A stretch of 64,000 nt of DNA from Spinellus fusiger (GCA_025094145.1 JALLLS010000064.1:143719-207718); one strand, 5' to 3'. Counted from the stretch's first letter, positions 33,869 to 45,919 are shown. Notes: a model not told the origin generated them from the sequence alone. Program-made: numbers and translations.

Positions 33869-36800
33869 TCATGGTGCCGCTTCAGCAGGTGTCTCTGTAC
33901 TTGTTTGTATTGTGATTGGCTGACTTGTACTTTCCCCACCAAGTGTATGTGTAGGAAGGGCCATAGGAGGAGCTATAGGATGAGGTGTATATTGTCGAAC
34001 CAATGCTTCAATTGAACTTGTCAGCACAAGTCCCTGCTTCTTTAGTTCTTTATATTCACTATCAAGAGATGTCTCTAGTTCACTGTACTGTTGAACCTTG
34101 AGAAGAAGCTTATCTACAAGTGTCTTTACAGCCAATCTTGTCCAGTGATGAATCTCCTGATCTTCATAACTTGCAAGCTTCTTTGCTTGATCCACTGCAC
34201 TCCAGAGGGCTGCTAATGTTGCTTTCTTCAATGTATCTGGTAAAAAGGCTTCTTTAGGCAGTGATGGGTTTTCCTGAGATGTGTCTTGGCTTGTATCCAT
34301 GTCTTCTAGACGATGAGAAGGATCTACTTCAATATCAATCTCTTCTTCTTTGATATCTTTCTCTTCCTGTCCATGGCTCTCCATCTCTTCTTCCTCCATC
34401 TCTTCTTCCTCCATCTCTTCCATCTCCTCATCCTCCTCCTCTTCCATATGCATGGATGTGTCTTGCTGACCCTCTTTGGATTGTAGGAGTTCTTTAATGG
34501 CTGCTTTGGCTGCTGCTGCACCCACACCAGGATTAATATGCCCCGAAAGAAACGCAATCATTGTCATGACTGGATTAGGCTGACTGCCAAATGGAAGTTC
34601 TTCAAGCTCCTTATTCTCCAACTGTGCAGTAAGGAAGGCATCACTAATAGGCAGCTGCAAGAAGTGGGTAATGCACTGTTCTTTAGAGCGACTTCCAACA
34701 TGTTCAGAAATCATAAGCCAATCATCATCGTAACGCTCCACTGCCTCCAACAGTCGAAGGGTTTCCATAGAACCCCACTCCTCTTCCATAGTATATCGAT
34801 CACTCCCGCTCTCTACTCTAAGAAAGTCACCACTGGATAAAACAGAGGTAAATCTACCTTCCAGAAAACAGTCAATGCAGACATGCACCTGTTTATGCTT
34901 CAGACACTGATAGCGAATAAGACTGCAGTCTGTCTGACAGGTAGTGCATGCATAGATTGTCTTTGCATCAGGATTAGTGCCGTCTTGAATAGCCAAATCC
35001 CAACCACTCTTCTTATCAACAGTAAGAGAGGCATTGTAGATCAAGTCGCGTAGATGTTGCATATCCACAGGCTGACTATTCCTATAGTCTCTCTGTGACT
35101 TTAGTTTTATACCCGCATCTGGGTCACTATCTACATATGGATCCACAATTCTTCTACGAGGATCCACCTAAACAGATGCCTATGAGTGAGTTGTTTGTCC
35201 ATGCCGCCACATTACCATTTAAGAGAGTGAAAGAAAAAAAAAGAAAGATATCCCACCTGAGCATTGATCAGCCCATACAACTCTAGGAAGCTATGGAGTC
35301 GAATCAGAAGAACAAGATCCGCGTCTAGTTTTGCCTTGCATGCTGCCACGGTTAAGTAGTAATCAGGATGGGCTCTGTAGGTATGCACCATGAAATCCCT
35401 ATATTTCTTGTACTCTTTTTCTGTCTCTTCTGATGGGACACTAAAGAATTCAGGAAGGCCCAGCTTCTCAATAGCATGAACAGAATGGATATCAAACCAC
35501 TGTGGGCTGTGAAGAACAGTGTAATCAATGGGCATGGAACTGATAAGAGGATGGATATCTACACAGGATCATAAGAGAGTGTCAATTGTCACTGTGGATT
35601 CCATGACTAGAATGAGTTACCAATGCCCTCCTCTGTCATCTTATAAGTATCTTCTAGTCTCATGATTTTAGCGGGTCGTTTAGGATACTCAATAAATGTC
35701 TCTGTGTATTGGGATATGTTGGTAATATCTCCATTGCTGTAGGGCTCAAACTCATTCTTCCGTTGGCGGCTTCCTAACTGAGGTCTTTCTCTCTCAATAT
35801 CTCTGATCCTTACACTGGGTTGGTGGCTGGCATTCATAACAGGAATAGGAAGAGAAGGAGAGGAAGACATATCATAGGAAAGAGAAGGCATAAATGTGTC
35901 CTTGATAGAATGTGACTCACTCATCTTGCGCTTATGGTCGAGTCCTTCCTCTTTACTGCAATGATGGCGTATCTCTTCCTCTTCCTCTTCCTCATCTTCT
36001 TCCTCTTCCTCCTCCTCTTTTACAGCCATATCAGTGTCTTCCTCTTCCTCCTCCTCTTCTCCTTCCTCTTCCTTTACAGTCAAATCAGTGTTTTCTTCCT
36101 CTTCCTCTTTCTTCAACTTCGCCTTTATGTCTGTAGTGTTACTGTTAGTCGTGTTTTCCACCTCTTCCTCCTCCACTTCCTCCTCCACTTCCACTTCTGC
36201 TTCCACTTCTGCTTCCACTTCTGTTTCCTCCATCACTTCTCCCTCTTCATTCTCATTCTCGGTCTCATCTCCATTCTCATTATCAGCCGTGTTCTCATTA
36301 TCAGCCTCATTCTTAACCTCAGCCTCAGCCTCAGACCCTTCTTCAGTATCAATCTCATAATCTTCTTCATTCATCAGCTCATTGAACTTGGCGCTGTCTT
36401 GTAACCAGCGAGAGGAGATATGCCATGGTCCTTTGTGGTTGGGTGGGTCTTCTGGATCTGCAAATTGATCTGTCTGCACCAACCAGCTGTCATAAGAATC
36501 AGGATAATACCACCAATGCACTAATACTTTTCCATTTTCTCTCTCCAATGTCCTCAGCCACTCCTCTTCTACTTGATTGTACTGGTGAAGGGGTCCATAC
36601 AGAATATGGGTAGCAGTGGTGACTGAGTCTGTTACCTGGACTAGTATACGGTAAGACAAGGAGTGAGTCTCTTGTCTTTTATAGAGTGATAAAGATAGAT
36701 AGAGAGAGAGAGCCTTACCACCCATCTTCCATGCCATGGCTGTCAGTGTCTTTCTAGCTGCCTCTGGTGTTGAGTCTGCAAATGCTATTTTAACAGGAAG

Positions 36801-37235
36801 AATCACCCTCTTTTCCAAGAGAGACGTGCGTATGTACTGGAATAGATCCACATACTTTGACTTTTTAGAGGGCTGATGAAAGTCCCATTGCTTCCACCCT
36901 TTGTTAATACGGTACTCATACGCAGCCAAGAGTATGTTGTAGAGAGGCGAGTGTTTGTTCAGGGGCTGTCCATGGTGAATGCGGAAGAGACGGCTGGGGA
37001 GACGCAGAGGAGCGTTGTTGGGACGGTGCGGGTGGATGCCAAGGTAGTCCTGCTGGAATTGTTGTAGTTGGCAGGTAAGAAGAGAAAGGTCATGCGCGGT
37101 AAAGACAAGATCGTCCTGTTGTGGCTGCAGTTCAGCGAGGAGAAGTGGCTGGAGTGTTTCGTAGCATAGAACAGTGTCTGGTAAGTCATAGAAAGCGGCG
37201 TCTAATACAGCACTTTTTGGGTTCTTTGCTGTCAT
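33869..37235 (-). CDS. SWI/SNF-RSC complex subunit, Swi3/Rsc8/SMARCC type
   Basis: Four exons: 37235-36719, 36640-35621, 35558-35257, 35167-33869; 3138 nt, 1045 residues. The N-terminal part has the AWKMGG..THILYGP pattern of the BRCT/chromo-like module of SMARCC proteins, and a long Glu-rich acidic region follows (about 280-450). The SWIRM domain is at about 515-612 (VLHSPQWFDIHSVHAIEKLG, LPEFF, YRDFMVHTYRAHPDYYLT, RLHSFLELYGLIN). A ZZ-like zinc region (CTTCQTDC...CLKHKQVHVCIDC) is at about 685-714. The SANT domain is at about 738-785 (WGSMETLRLLEAVERYDDDW, SRSKEQCITHFLQLP), with a C-terminal leucine-rich coiled coil. This scaffold subunit helps the remodeller slide or evict nucleosomes in the nucleus. 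Whether it is the SWI/SNF or the RSC member cannot be told. Confidence 0.93.
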
Positions 37236-37627
37236 GAAGAGTATTACAATGAGCCAACGGACAAGTGAGTGAGGAATAAGTTTTTAAAAAAACAGAGACG
37301 CTCTTCTTTTGTGTTACAAAGATCGTAGTCCAAAGGTGTGGTTTACAACTATAAGCCTAGGTTGTTGGCTGTGCTTCTTTTTTTCTTTTTTCTTTTTTCT
37401 TTCTCTTTCTTTTAATGTATAAATAGACACTACAATAGCATAGACTCTGTAGTGTGCACTATTAGACTCTGTGCTGTCTCTTCTTGGCAGTGTGGACTAG
37501 TGGAGATACCTCACCAATAGCAGGTAAAGCGGGTACTACTTAGGATGAAAGCAAAGTCACATTCACTGAAGAAGTCTCTGTTATGAAGAAAAAGACGCTT
37601 ATTCGTCCAATAGATATTGCATGTGGT
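37236..37627. other. Upstream region of the Swi3-like gene
   Basis: Contains a T/C-rich tract at 37377-37412 and no supported gene. Probably the promoter of the chromatin-subunit gene and the 3' flank of the small gene at 37628-38125. Confidence 0.5.
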
Positions 37628-38125
37628 TCAAAAGAGAGTGGATGGCAGTGGTGTTGGCCAAAGAAGCCAGTTTCTATTGGACGGGGTTAACAGGAGAAGA
37701 GAAGAAAGGGAACTTGCCTCTGCTAAACCATAAGAGAGTGGAGGTGAGTGAAGTGTCTGTTGTGACTGCTGTGACTCTTTTGGTGTCTGTTGTGACTCTT
37801 CTAATGAGGCATAGGTCTTGGTGATAAAGATAAACAAGTCATGACTGACCCATGAGTTGCTTATGAGGACTTCATAAAGAGAGTATCGTGCGTTGAACAA
37901 CTGAGCCAAGGGAGGTACACACAGCCACCGTTCACCTGCTTGTTGGTAGCACTGCTCTCTCTTCTCTGTTGGGAGGACTGCCAACTCTGTCTCAATGTAA
38001 AGACACCATGCTAGACAGTGGTCCAGAAACACAGGGTGCCAAGAAGCCACTCTTGGTGAAGACGCCTCTTCTATCACTCGACTGTAATTGACTATGGCTG
38101 ATATTAAAGACTCCTGCTGATTCAT
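37628..38125 (-). CDS. Small hypothetical protein
   Basis: 165 codons from the first in-frame ATG at 38123-38125 (MNQQESLISAIVNYSRVIEE). The open frame extends 26 codons further up without an ATG, so a 5' exon is possible. It is mostly helical in character up to about residue 110 (HPVFLDHCLAWCLYIETELA, SLYEVLISNSWVSHDLFIFI), then has a Gln/Ser-rich tail. No known domain recognised. Start is 108 bp from a direct tandem repeat in the region shared with the divergent RhoGAP gene. Confidence 0.45.
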   Translation of the reverse strand: MNQQESLISAIVNYSRVIEEASSPRVASWHPVFLDHCLAWCLYIETELAVLPTEKREQCYQQAGERWLCVPPLAQLFNARYSLYEVLISNSWVSHDLFIFITKTYASLEESQQTPKESQQSQQTLHSPPLSYGLAEASSLSSLLLLTPSNRNWLLWPTPLPSTLF

Positions 38126-38243
38126 GCAAGTAGGGTTTGGGAATGAGTGTGTCAAAAGTGACTTGTAATAGAAGAGAGGTCTTTCATATCTATCTTCTAT
38201 CAACTCCCCCTTCCTCCTTCCTCCTCTCAGTAGCTACTGGTGG

Positions 38244-38332
38244 TGACTTGTTATTATCACCTTTTATATTTACAGTTATCACTTGTTATTATCACCTTTT
38301 GTTTTTTATAGTTATCACTTGTTATTATCACT
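38244..38332. repeat. Tandem repeat, about 37-bp unit, 2.5 copies
   Basis: The units begin GACTTGTTATTATCACCTTT (or CACTTGTTATTATCACCTTT) and end TATAGTTATCA or TACAGTTATCA. The repeat lies between the divergent small gene and the LIM-RhoGAP gene and could be part of a shared promoter. Seen directly; function inferred only from position. Confidence 0.7.
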
Positions 38333-38732
38333 CATATCTCTGCCCTTACTGCCTACAACCACTCAAGGGCGGAGCAGAGGCGGACCTATGGACGGGGTTC
38401 TAATTCAGGAGTTATAACTCCACTCTCACTATTCCACTCACCCCACTCTTCTTCATCACTTGACAGGCAATCGTTGTTTGGCAGATTCTCTCTCTTTCTC
38501 TTTTTCCTCCTCCCCCCACTTCCCACCCGAATCTGTGGATTTCGATCTGCTCAGTCAACAGCTGGCAGAGAATTCACACTCAAAAAATTAAAGTCACAAT
38601 CCTTGAATTACTCTCCCTTTATCTGTCTTTTCTACTTTGCCCAGCTTAGTTTAAGCCTTCTTTCGGCTCAGTTTTCCCCCTCCCCCTCCTCACATTACTA
38701 CTCCATTCCTCACTACAACCCACCAACACCTA

Positions 38733-41700
38733 ATGTCATTGCCTGACTCCTCTCTCCAAGTCATGTCCACTGCACTCACCCATCCAGTGTCCAACTCAGC
38801 CTCATCTGGACTCCATTGCAACGCCTGCCACCTTGCCTTGGACGGGAAATTCGTCCGTGCTCTCGACGGCACCTTTCACTGGGGCTGCTTTGTCTGCCTG
38901 GTAAACTAACAAGACTTAGTTTGTGTGTGTGTGTGTGTGTGTGTAGATGTGTATGTATGTTATGAAGGAAAGAAATAAGAAATAAGAAATAAGAAATAGG
39001 AAAGGGCCGTGGTGGTTGAATATAATAATAAAATAATAGCTCATCTTCTTCTTTCTCCCATGCCAGGACTGCCATGAACCAGTGGCTTCCAAGTTCTTTC
39101 CTCTAGACAGTGTGGATGGGAGCCAACACCCCCTGTGTGAACGCGACTATTTCCGACGACTGAAGCTGGTGTGTGATAATTGCGGAGAAGCACTGCGCGG
39201 GTCCTACATTACAGCCGTTGGTAAAAAGTTCCATTTGGATCACTTTAGTTGCAGTGTCTGTTCTGTACTGTTTGGACCCGAGGACTCTTACTATGAACAC
39301 GACAACAATGTATATTGCCATGAACACTACTCCAAACAATTCGCTATCAAGTGCTCAGGTTGTTCATCTGCCATTCTCAAGCAATTTGTAGAGATCAATC
39401 GCAACAGTATTGATGAGCATTGGCATCCTGACTGCTACATGGTCCACAAAGCAAGTGTTGTATAGGATGATAGGATAAAAGTAGTAGCTACTGCACTGGC
39501 TGCCATAGCCTAGAGATGAGCCTACACTGTATTAACCCATGGATCTCCCCTGATGTAGTTTTGGAATGTTAAACTTGCCCCGCCCAGTGATGTGGAGATC
39601 ATCAATGAACGTCAAGGATCGATAGGCAAGTCTACCCTCTTATATTTACACACAAGACAATAAGAAAGACGATAGGCGGTAGACAATAGACGATAGACAA
39701 TAGACAATAGACAATAGGAAGGGCAACTAGGGAAATAGACCAATGAACACAGTAAAGAGAGAGAGAGAGAAAAGGAAGAAGAAGAGAGTCAATTGAAAGC
39801 ATAGAAATAGAATCCAATAGGGTAGAATCCAACAGGGTAGAGGATAGATAGGCAGTAGGCCAGCAGAACAATCCACCAGCCAAATCTATGCTGCTTTCTT
39901 ATTATTACCGAGAAATTAACCTCCGTTCACTCGCACAGATCCCCACCTGCTGACTGTAGATCAGTCCAGAAATGTACACAATGGGAAAACAGGGCCACCA
40001 GCACCACCAGCACAGATACTGCAAAATACACAAAATGGCACAGAAGAAAAGGTTTATCGTATTTGGACAGTGCTATCCGTCTTTGAAGGTAGAGGAGAGA
40101 GAGAGATGTGCAAAGAGGAAAAACAGACCTCCACCTTGCCTTTTTAGACTTATCAGGGCTCGTGGTTTCACAGAATCTGCCGCCGCCTGCATTTCAGACA
40201 TGTTACTGCATGTCTCCGTAGGAAATTATCTAGAAGGTGTCAAGATGGCAGATAGCTTTATTACTCATGTCGAAGTCCTGTTTGGTGCCATTGATGATCT
40301 GCTAGACCAGTACCATTGCTATGAGAACGAAGAACTCCAACATGAAAGAGAGGCACGGATGCTATGTAAAAAAGTGTCGAGTTTCTTTGCTCTTCTCTCC
40401 CATACACAAGAGACGGGAAAACGCACAGCAGGATTCACTCAAGAACTGCTTACTCTTGTTACCGGTCTTGCTCACTATCTCAAATTGCTCATTCGTATTG
40501 GTCTGACGGGTGCACTGAAATTGGTTGGTTTGCTTTTACCATTAAATCATGCAGGAAAAAAAAATATATATATATATAAAGAGAAAAAAAAAAGAGAAAA
40601 AAAAAGAAAAGAAAGAGAGATACTTACCATAGTAATGGATCCTAGGAACGACTACAGGACCCCAATGCCATTGCCATTAACCGCTTTCTCTGTCACTTGA
40701 TGGAATTGGCTGCTAGGAAACGTACAAAGCTAACTCATCCGGAAACCATGGTACTATCTGATGTATGTCGACACTGTAACACCACCTGCGATGATCAGTG
40801 TTTTAAAGCACACAACAATCTGTGGCACGACCATTGCTTTGTCTGCAGCAAGTGCGATAAGTTACTAAGAGACGAATATGTAGAATCCTTTCTCCATATG
40901 ACAACTATGACTCTGATATGCAAAAGCTGCCTAGTAAAGCCTGAAGGATATCAGCAGGGATTTGAATTAGTAACGCCCTTGCAGCAATACTCTGTTCTAC
41001 TTCGGACATCACTGAGTCATCTCTATGGTCTTCTCAGTGTTTATAGTAAGTAGCTCGGTCCTCTTTTGTTGGTGTTGGTGTTATTGCTGTGTGTCTCATG
41101 GGCGGGCTCTAGACACTCCACAGGCACAACCACCGAATGAAGGAGTGCAGACATCACCCACAAAGGAAATGGCTCCTGGATCACCTGTGGGCGGAGCACG
41201 CTCCACCTCACTCACCACAGATAACACCCTCGAAAAGATCAACTTGGGAGACATCAAACGACTCAAATCAACCCGCACTAAAAGTCGACTCACAGATTCT
41301 CATAAAGTGGCCAAACGATCCACACTTTTGGAAACCCCCAGTCCAAATGCTGCGTACATGAACAACCAGTCGCAAGAATTTGCTCGTGGATCAAAAGAAC
41401 CAGGGGCAGACATCCAACGCACACTGTCTGCCCACATAGATGATGCGAGCTTCATACAACTCAGACGGTCTGGAAAAGAAGATGCACTGACACTCGAGGA
41501 TATTCCAGAACTTGTGGCAGCACAACAACACCACATGGTCATTGCCCAGAACCCAACGCCACAGCAACTCGCTCGTCAACAGGCCAACCCAGGCCCTGAA
41601 ACACGATCACGCTATTTCACTGAACTAAGTGTCATTGAGAACTTTATGGTGAAGCATATTGCAGTCCTACATTTAGAGGAAATGTTGAGAGAACATTTTA

Positions 41701-42813
41701 AAATGGAGGAGCTACTGGATCTAATAGACGATAACAAAAACTCAACTCTATGGGGGAAATTCTTTACCAGTTTTATAACAAGTGGCAATAAGAAATCTCA
41801 GCGGACAAAAGGTACAGTGAAGAAAAGAGACATTTGGATCTCTGTCATGCACATAAGAAAAAAAGAGAGACTCATCTTCTATTCTAGAGGGTACTTTTGG
41901 TGTGCCATTGGAAATTCTAATTGAAAAGAATGGTGTCGAATCTAATCTTGGTATGGGATCCAGTGGTATCAGAATCCCTACATTCATTGATGACAGTATA
42001 TCAGCAATGAAGCAGATGGGTAAGAAGGAGACAGACATGGATGGATGGAGACACCCCCATAAAGACTTATTCCTTGATAGATATGTCAATTGAGGGTATA
42101 TTCCGTAAAAATGGAAATATTCGTCGACTCAAGATGACATGTGAAATCATCGATAAAGATCCAAATGGTGTTCAATTGATCAATGAGACACCAGTTCAAG
42201 TGGCTGCACTCACTAAGAAGTTTCTACGTGAACTACCAGATCCACTGTTAACATTCAAGCTTTATCGACTATTTATTATAGCACAAAGTAGGTTGAAACA
42301 AGGGATAAAAGATACAGTGTATGCTCATTGGTATATGTACTTACCTCTATGGGTCTGTCAATAGAACTAAACTCAAAGGAGGACAGTCGAAGGGCAACAC
42401 ATCTTATCTGCTGTCTATTGCCAAAAGTTAATCGAGATACAATGGAAGTATTGTTCCTCTTTATGAAATGGGTGGCTACCTTCTCTCATGTTGATGAAGA
42501 GTCAGGTAGCAAAATGGACTTGATGAATCTTGCCACTGTATTGGCTCCCAACATATTATATCCAAAGAGTAAAGATCCAGCAAAAGAAGAGTCTTTCCCT
42601 GCTATTGAGGCAGTCTACATGCTATTACAATATCAAGAAGAGTTTTCAACAGTAAGTGTCTATTCCCTTTTTTTAGTATCACTATTTCCTAGGAAGTTGG
42701 ACTAGAGGCAGTATTGACACACACTTCTTTTATAGGTTCCAGAAGACTTCATCCCACTACTTCATAAGGTGTCCAGCAGTGACACCGACAAGCTGTTAAA
42801 TATGCACCGATAA
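38733..42813 (+). CDS. LIM-domain Rho GTPase-activating protein (Rga1/Rga2 type)
   Basis: Eleven exons: 38733-38900, 39067-39450, 39559-39625, 39960-40088, 40174-40523, 40646-41045, 41113-41811, 41888-42019, 42081-42287, 42365-42651, 42736-42813; 2901 nt, 966 residues. Two N-terminal LIM zinc domains (LHCNACHLAL..HWGCFVCLDC and CDNCGEALRG..HFSCSVC) are followed by a half-LIM/linker with CYMVHKFWNVKL. A third LIM (DVCRHCNTTCDDQCF...CFVCSKCDKLLR) follows a helical region with EEKVYRIWTVLSVFEE. The C-terminal RhoGAP domain (about 733-960) has FGVPLE, MSIEGIFRKNGNIRRL with the arginine finger Arg785, and ICCLLPKVNRDTMEVLFLFM. The protein would switch off Cdc42/Rho1-type GTPases at polarity sites. 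Introns 2 and 3 begin GC rather than GT. Confidence 0.93.
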
Positions 42814-43150
42814 TATCACGCTCACTAAACAATCAATAAATTATCTCTCATTTTTTTTTGTCTTTGCCTTTTTTAAAATAATAATAATCTTTGCTTGTTT
42901 TTTTTTTATTTTTTTTTGGGTTTGAAGTCAAAGGAATTTACACACCAAGAAATCTTTAGGATATAAAAGGAAATAGTCAAACTACAATTGTTTAAAAATG
43001 ACAAGTCGATTTGAAAAGAAGCAAAAATAAATCAAGATGTATTCATGTTAGTTTTTAAACAAATAAAGATTATGTAGATTTACCTGTAAATATCTGAATC
43101 CCATAGGAAACCACCTTTGATGTGGTGATATATAGTATGAATACAAATAT
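42814..43150. other. Intergenic A/T-rich stretch, downstream of the Fanzor-type relic
   Basis: Lies between two convergent 3' ends. It contains T-rich runs (42846-42920) and a short ATCCCATAGG..CCACCTTTGATGTGGTGATAT hairpin-capable stretch at 43098-43130. In TnpB/Fanzor systems the guide RNA is read from the 3' end of the gene, so this is where such an RNA would be, but nothing beyond position supports it. Confidence 0.3.
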
Positions 43151-43742
43151 TTATTCTTTTCTACAGAATGGAGCTGGTCGGTGGCGACCCTTTAATCCCT
43201 CTTCTGAAATTGTATAGATATTCTTTGATGCATTCACATCTCTGTTCCAAACAATTCCACAACTTTGGCAAGCGTGGATATTGTTGAAATTTATGAATAC
43301 CTCTATGAGGCTATTTGTGTTATAAGTGTGGCAGATCTTGAGAATAAAAATAAAACAGAGGAACTGTTAGAAGAGCTTTTCATAGAGTGAGAGGTCAATC
43401 ATGTTTACCCTCGATGTAAGGAACTCATCAACATCAACCATAAGAAGATCTCCACCTTTTTGTCTCTTCTTCAGTGATTGATATAAAACTCTCATCAAAC
43501 CAACACGATGACCTTTAAACTTGGCAGCATCTTTTACCTTTATTCCTGTGCCATAAGTAACGACTGGCAGCTTGGCAGGATCGTACTCTAATCCTTTTAG
43601 GTGCCAATACCTCTTTTTAATAATAAAATGATAGTAAAAACAATGAGTTCGAGATATATTAATGTACTCTCTATGTGTGTGTCGTATTACCCTTGCACTG
43701 ACACCTTCTTCTTGCCTTTGCCTTTGTAACGGATTCGCTGGG
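43151..43742 (-). pseudogene. Fanzor (TnpB-like RNA-guided nuclease) C-terminal exons
   Basis: Three reverse-strand exons with agreeing phases (43742-43691, 43610-43409, 43336-43151; 440 nt, about 146 codons to the stop at 43151). They encode YWHLKGLEYDPAKLPVVTYG, then AAKFKGHRVGLMRVLYQSLK, then LLMVDVDEFLTSR, then ACQSCGIVWNRDVNASKNIY and KGRHRPAPF. This is the end of the RuvC-like nuclease of Fanzor/TnpB: the DE(Y/F).TSK block, the zinc ribbon and the terminal RDVNAA.N motif with its catalytic Asp. The zinc ribbon has CHTY where a CxxC pair is expected, so one ligand is lost. Upstream, the exon that should join meets stop codons and no RuvC-I or N-terminal part was found. Family members are guided to DNA by an RNA from their own 3' region. 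I call it a truncated relic; an undetected intron-rich N-terminus cannot be ruled out. Confidence 0.72.
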
Positions 43743-45543
43743 CTTATTATAGTAAAAGAATATAAAATAGAAACTGACTAACATGTCAGACATAATAAAC
43801 ATACACAAACACTCACCAAATCACAAATGTTGGTTTATATGCCAGGCAAAGACAAACAAGTTAAAGAGGGTAGAAGTTATGAAGAACAAAAGACAGTGTA
43901 ATTAGCAGGTATTTATATCCGAACAGAAGATAACAAATCGAATTTTCACAACTCATTTGCTTAATCAGAACTACCAAAGTAATGCAGACTACAACAACAT
44001 TTAAAAAAGAAAAAGAATTGCTTAAAGAACAGTTGCCTAGTTACCCATTGTGCTCAAATTGTGTGTTGTGTCCCTGTTCATATACCCTCTTTGATTTCCC
44101 TGGACCAGTCTTTGTATCCAATACTCCATTTCTTTGTCCCTTCTAGAGACCAAACAACTACAGATTCATCTCTTTAGTGGTCCTGTTGATAACCACAGCG
44201 CCCTTTATTACAGAATAAAGGATATATTTTAAAAAGTTACATAGTATAGATCTTGAGGCTACTTTTATATATTTTTAAGCTATAAGGATCAAAACTATAC
44301 GATAATAACATCTCTGTAAATTCATAAATGAACTCCCTCCTCTTGTCCTATGTATGTTTCAAGGGAAGAGAGAAACCTTTTCTTCTTCTTTTACAATAAA
44401 ATCACTTTCTGGAATTCTATGGACTTGAAATACATGATCAAGAGTATACACACTATAGGACAGGACAGTTACCCTTCCCAGTCTTCTTGAATGTTCTATA
44501 AAAGCCATAGCTATTGCTTGAGAACAGCAAATTAGACAAATTCATAGTAAAAAAAAAGAAATATATGAACAATAAAGTCACTATTTCTTTGGTTGGTCAA
44601 TGTATTTGAAAAGAACATTTTCACTGTCTGTCTGTTTTAGCATTGACTATGGACTGTGTAATTAAACACTATAAAGTTGGATAAAAGGAAGAAGTAAACT
44701 TGACATTGCAACTCAATCACTGTATTTATTGTTTAACATGTGCTATCCATAAGCCCGCAGTATTTGCAGCATAACACTGCTTGGGAAATATTTATTATAG
44801 GACATACTGAATTAACTCTAGTGGTCATTGTCCATAAAATAGAACCAAACTTACTTGTGTTGAGAACAGTATAGTCATTCATTGACTCAATATTTATAAT
44901 CACTTAAGTAAGTATGTTATTGTAACTGGTATTAACAATAATACTTAATGATAACTAAGTATTGTTTCTAATACTGTCCTTTAGGTCCAAGGCAAATAGA
45001 GTGTGAATTGTTTGACTTGTAAATTTTATGAGTGGAGACTAGTATATACACCATCAGAATAGAGAGAGAAAGGTTATTATTTGTTTTGATATTCCCCTCT
45101 TGTTATTTTCCACATTGCGCATACAACTTAACGCTCAATTACTTGTCAAGATGGGCATAACTAAATAAGGTAATGTGCTATTATTAACAAAGAGAAACAA
45201 TAGATGGAAGTGATAGACACTACTAAGGACTATTCTAGTGATAAAAAGGTAAGAAGTGTCTTCATCTGGAATTGAGCTCAATGTATTCCACAAGACACTC
45301 ATTGTATTATTATTAGGCAAGTAAAGACTCACAAATCAGTCTCAGTTGGTCTTCTACAAGGTCAATAATGTCTAGATTATACTCCTAAGCATAGTTATCT
45401 ATCTCCTAAGGATAAAACACAGGGACTTTAGGGTATAGATTCTATTTCTATGAAGGAGTGTGCTTAGGCAGTAGCTATAGTCATAATATAGTATTATCTA
45501 TACTATTACAATAAACAATTTTATTCATAAACACTATTTTATT
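43743..45543. other. AT-rich region upstream of the Fanzor-type exons
   Basis: No confident coding sequence. Decayed 5' exons of the Fanzor-type gene may lie within the first few hundred bases (a GTGAGTG..AG intron frame is seen at about 43743-43815), but stops interrupt each frame. Confidence 0.4.
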
Positions 45544-45625
45544 GATAATATAATTTGATATTGAGTTATCCTACAAAAGGAAATGATAATATAATTTGAT
45601 ATTGAGTTATCCTACAAAAAGAAAT
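45544..45625. repeat. 41-bp direct tandem repeat, two copies
   Basis: 45544-45584 and 45585-45625 differ at one base (AAAAGGAAAT against AAAAAGAAAT). The unit begins GATAATATAATTTGATATTG. A partial third unit may follow. Confidence 0.9.
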
Positions 45626-45830
45626 AATAATATAAATACTTGCAAACCTTTTGATTTTAAACACAGTTCCATAAAAGGGCATTCTTATTACTTAACAGGT
45701 AATACTGTGCACCTTTAAAGACCCGAAAATTCTCCTGGTGTGTAGACATTATAATATTTAGTAATCACAAAATTCAATAAACACTTTATTATTCTTTAGA
45801 TAGCTTACCTGTAGCATGGGTTTTCTTCAG

Positions 45831-45918
45831 TTAGTTAACCGAGGCTCCAGAAATCACTGGGGAGAAGAAGGATGGGGATGAGTAAGAAGGTTTAGACCTT
45901 TTCTTGGATCTAGCTTAT
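45831..45918 (-). pseudogene. Orphan 3' exon, paralogue of 49775-49876
   Basis: Reverse frame ends KKRSKPSYSSPSFFSPVISG ASVN followed by TAA. The end of another small frame at 49775-49876 has the similar SFFSPSITQAFG, and about 110 bp around the two are alike at the DNA level. The family D element at 45920 cuts it off just upstream, so this copy is broken. Confidence 0.35.
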
Positions 45919-45919
45919 A

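Noticed and set aside
35912..36404. Forward open frames rich in Leu/Phe/Ser opposite the Swi3-like gene
   Set aside because: They are the antisense of the Glu-rich acidic region of a confident gene, which gives long stop-free frames by composition.
44031..44110. GTTGCCTAGTTACCC stretch resembling the family B 3' end
   Set aside because: Only a short match; too weak to call another family B copy.
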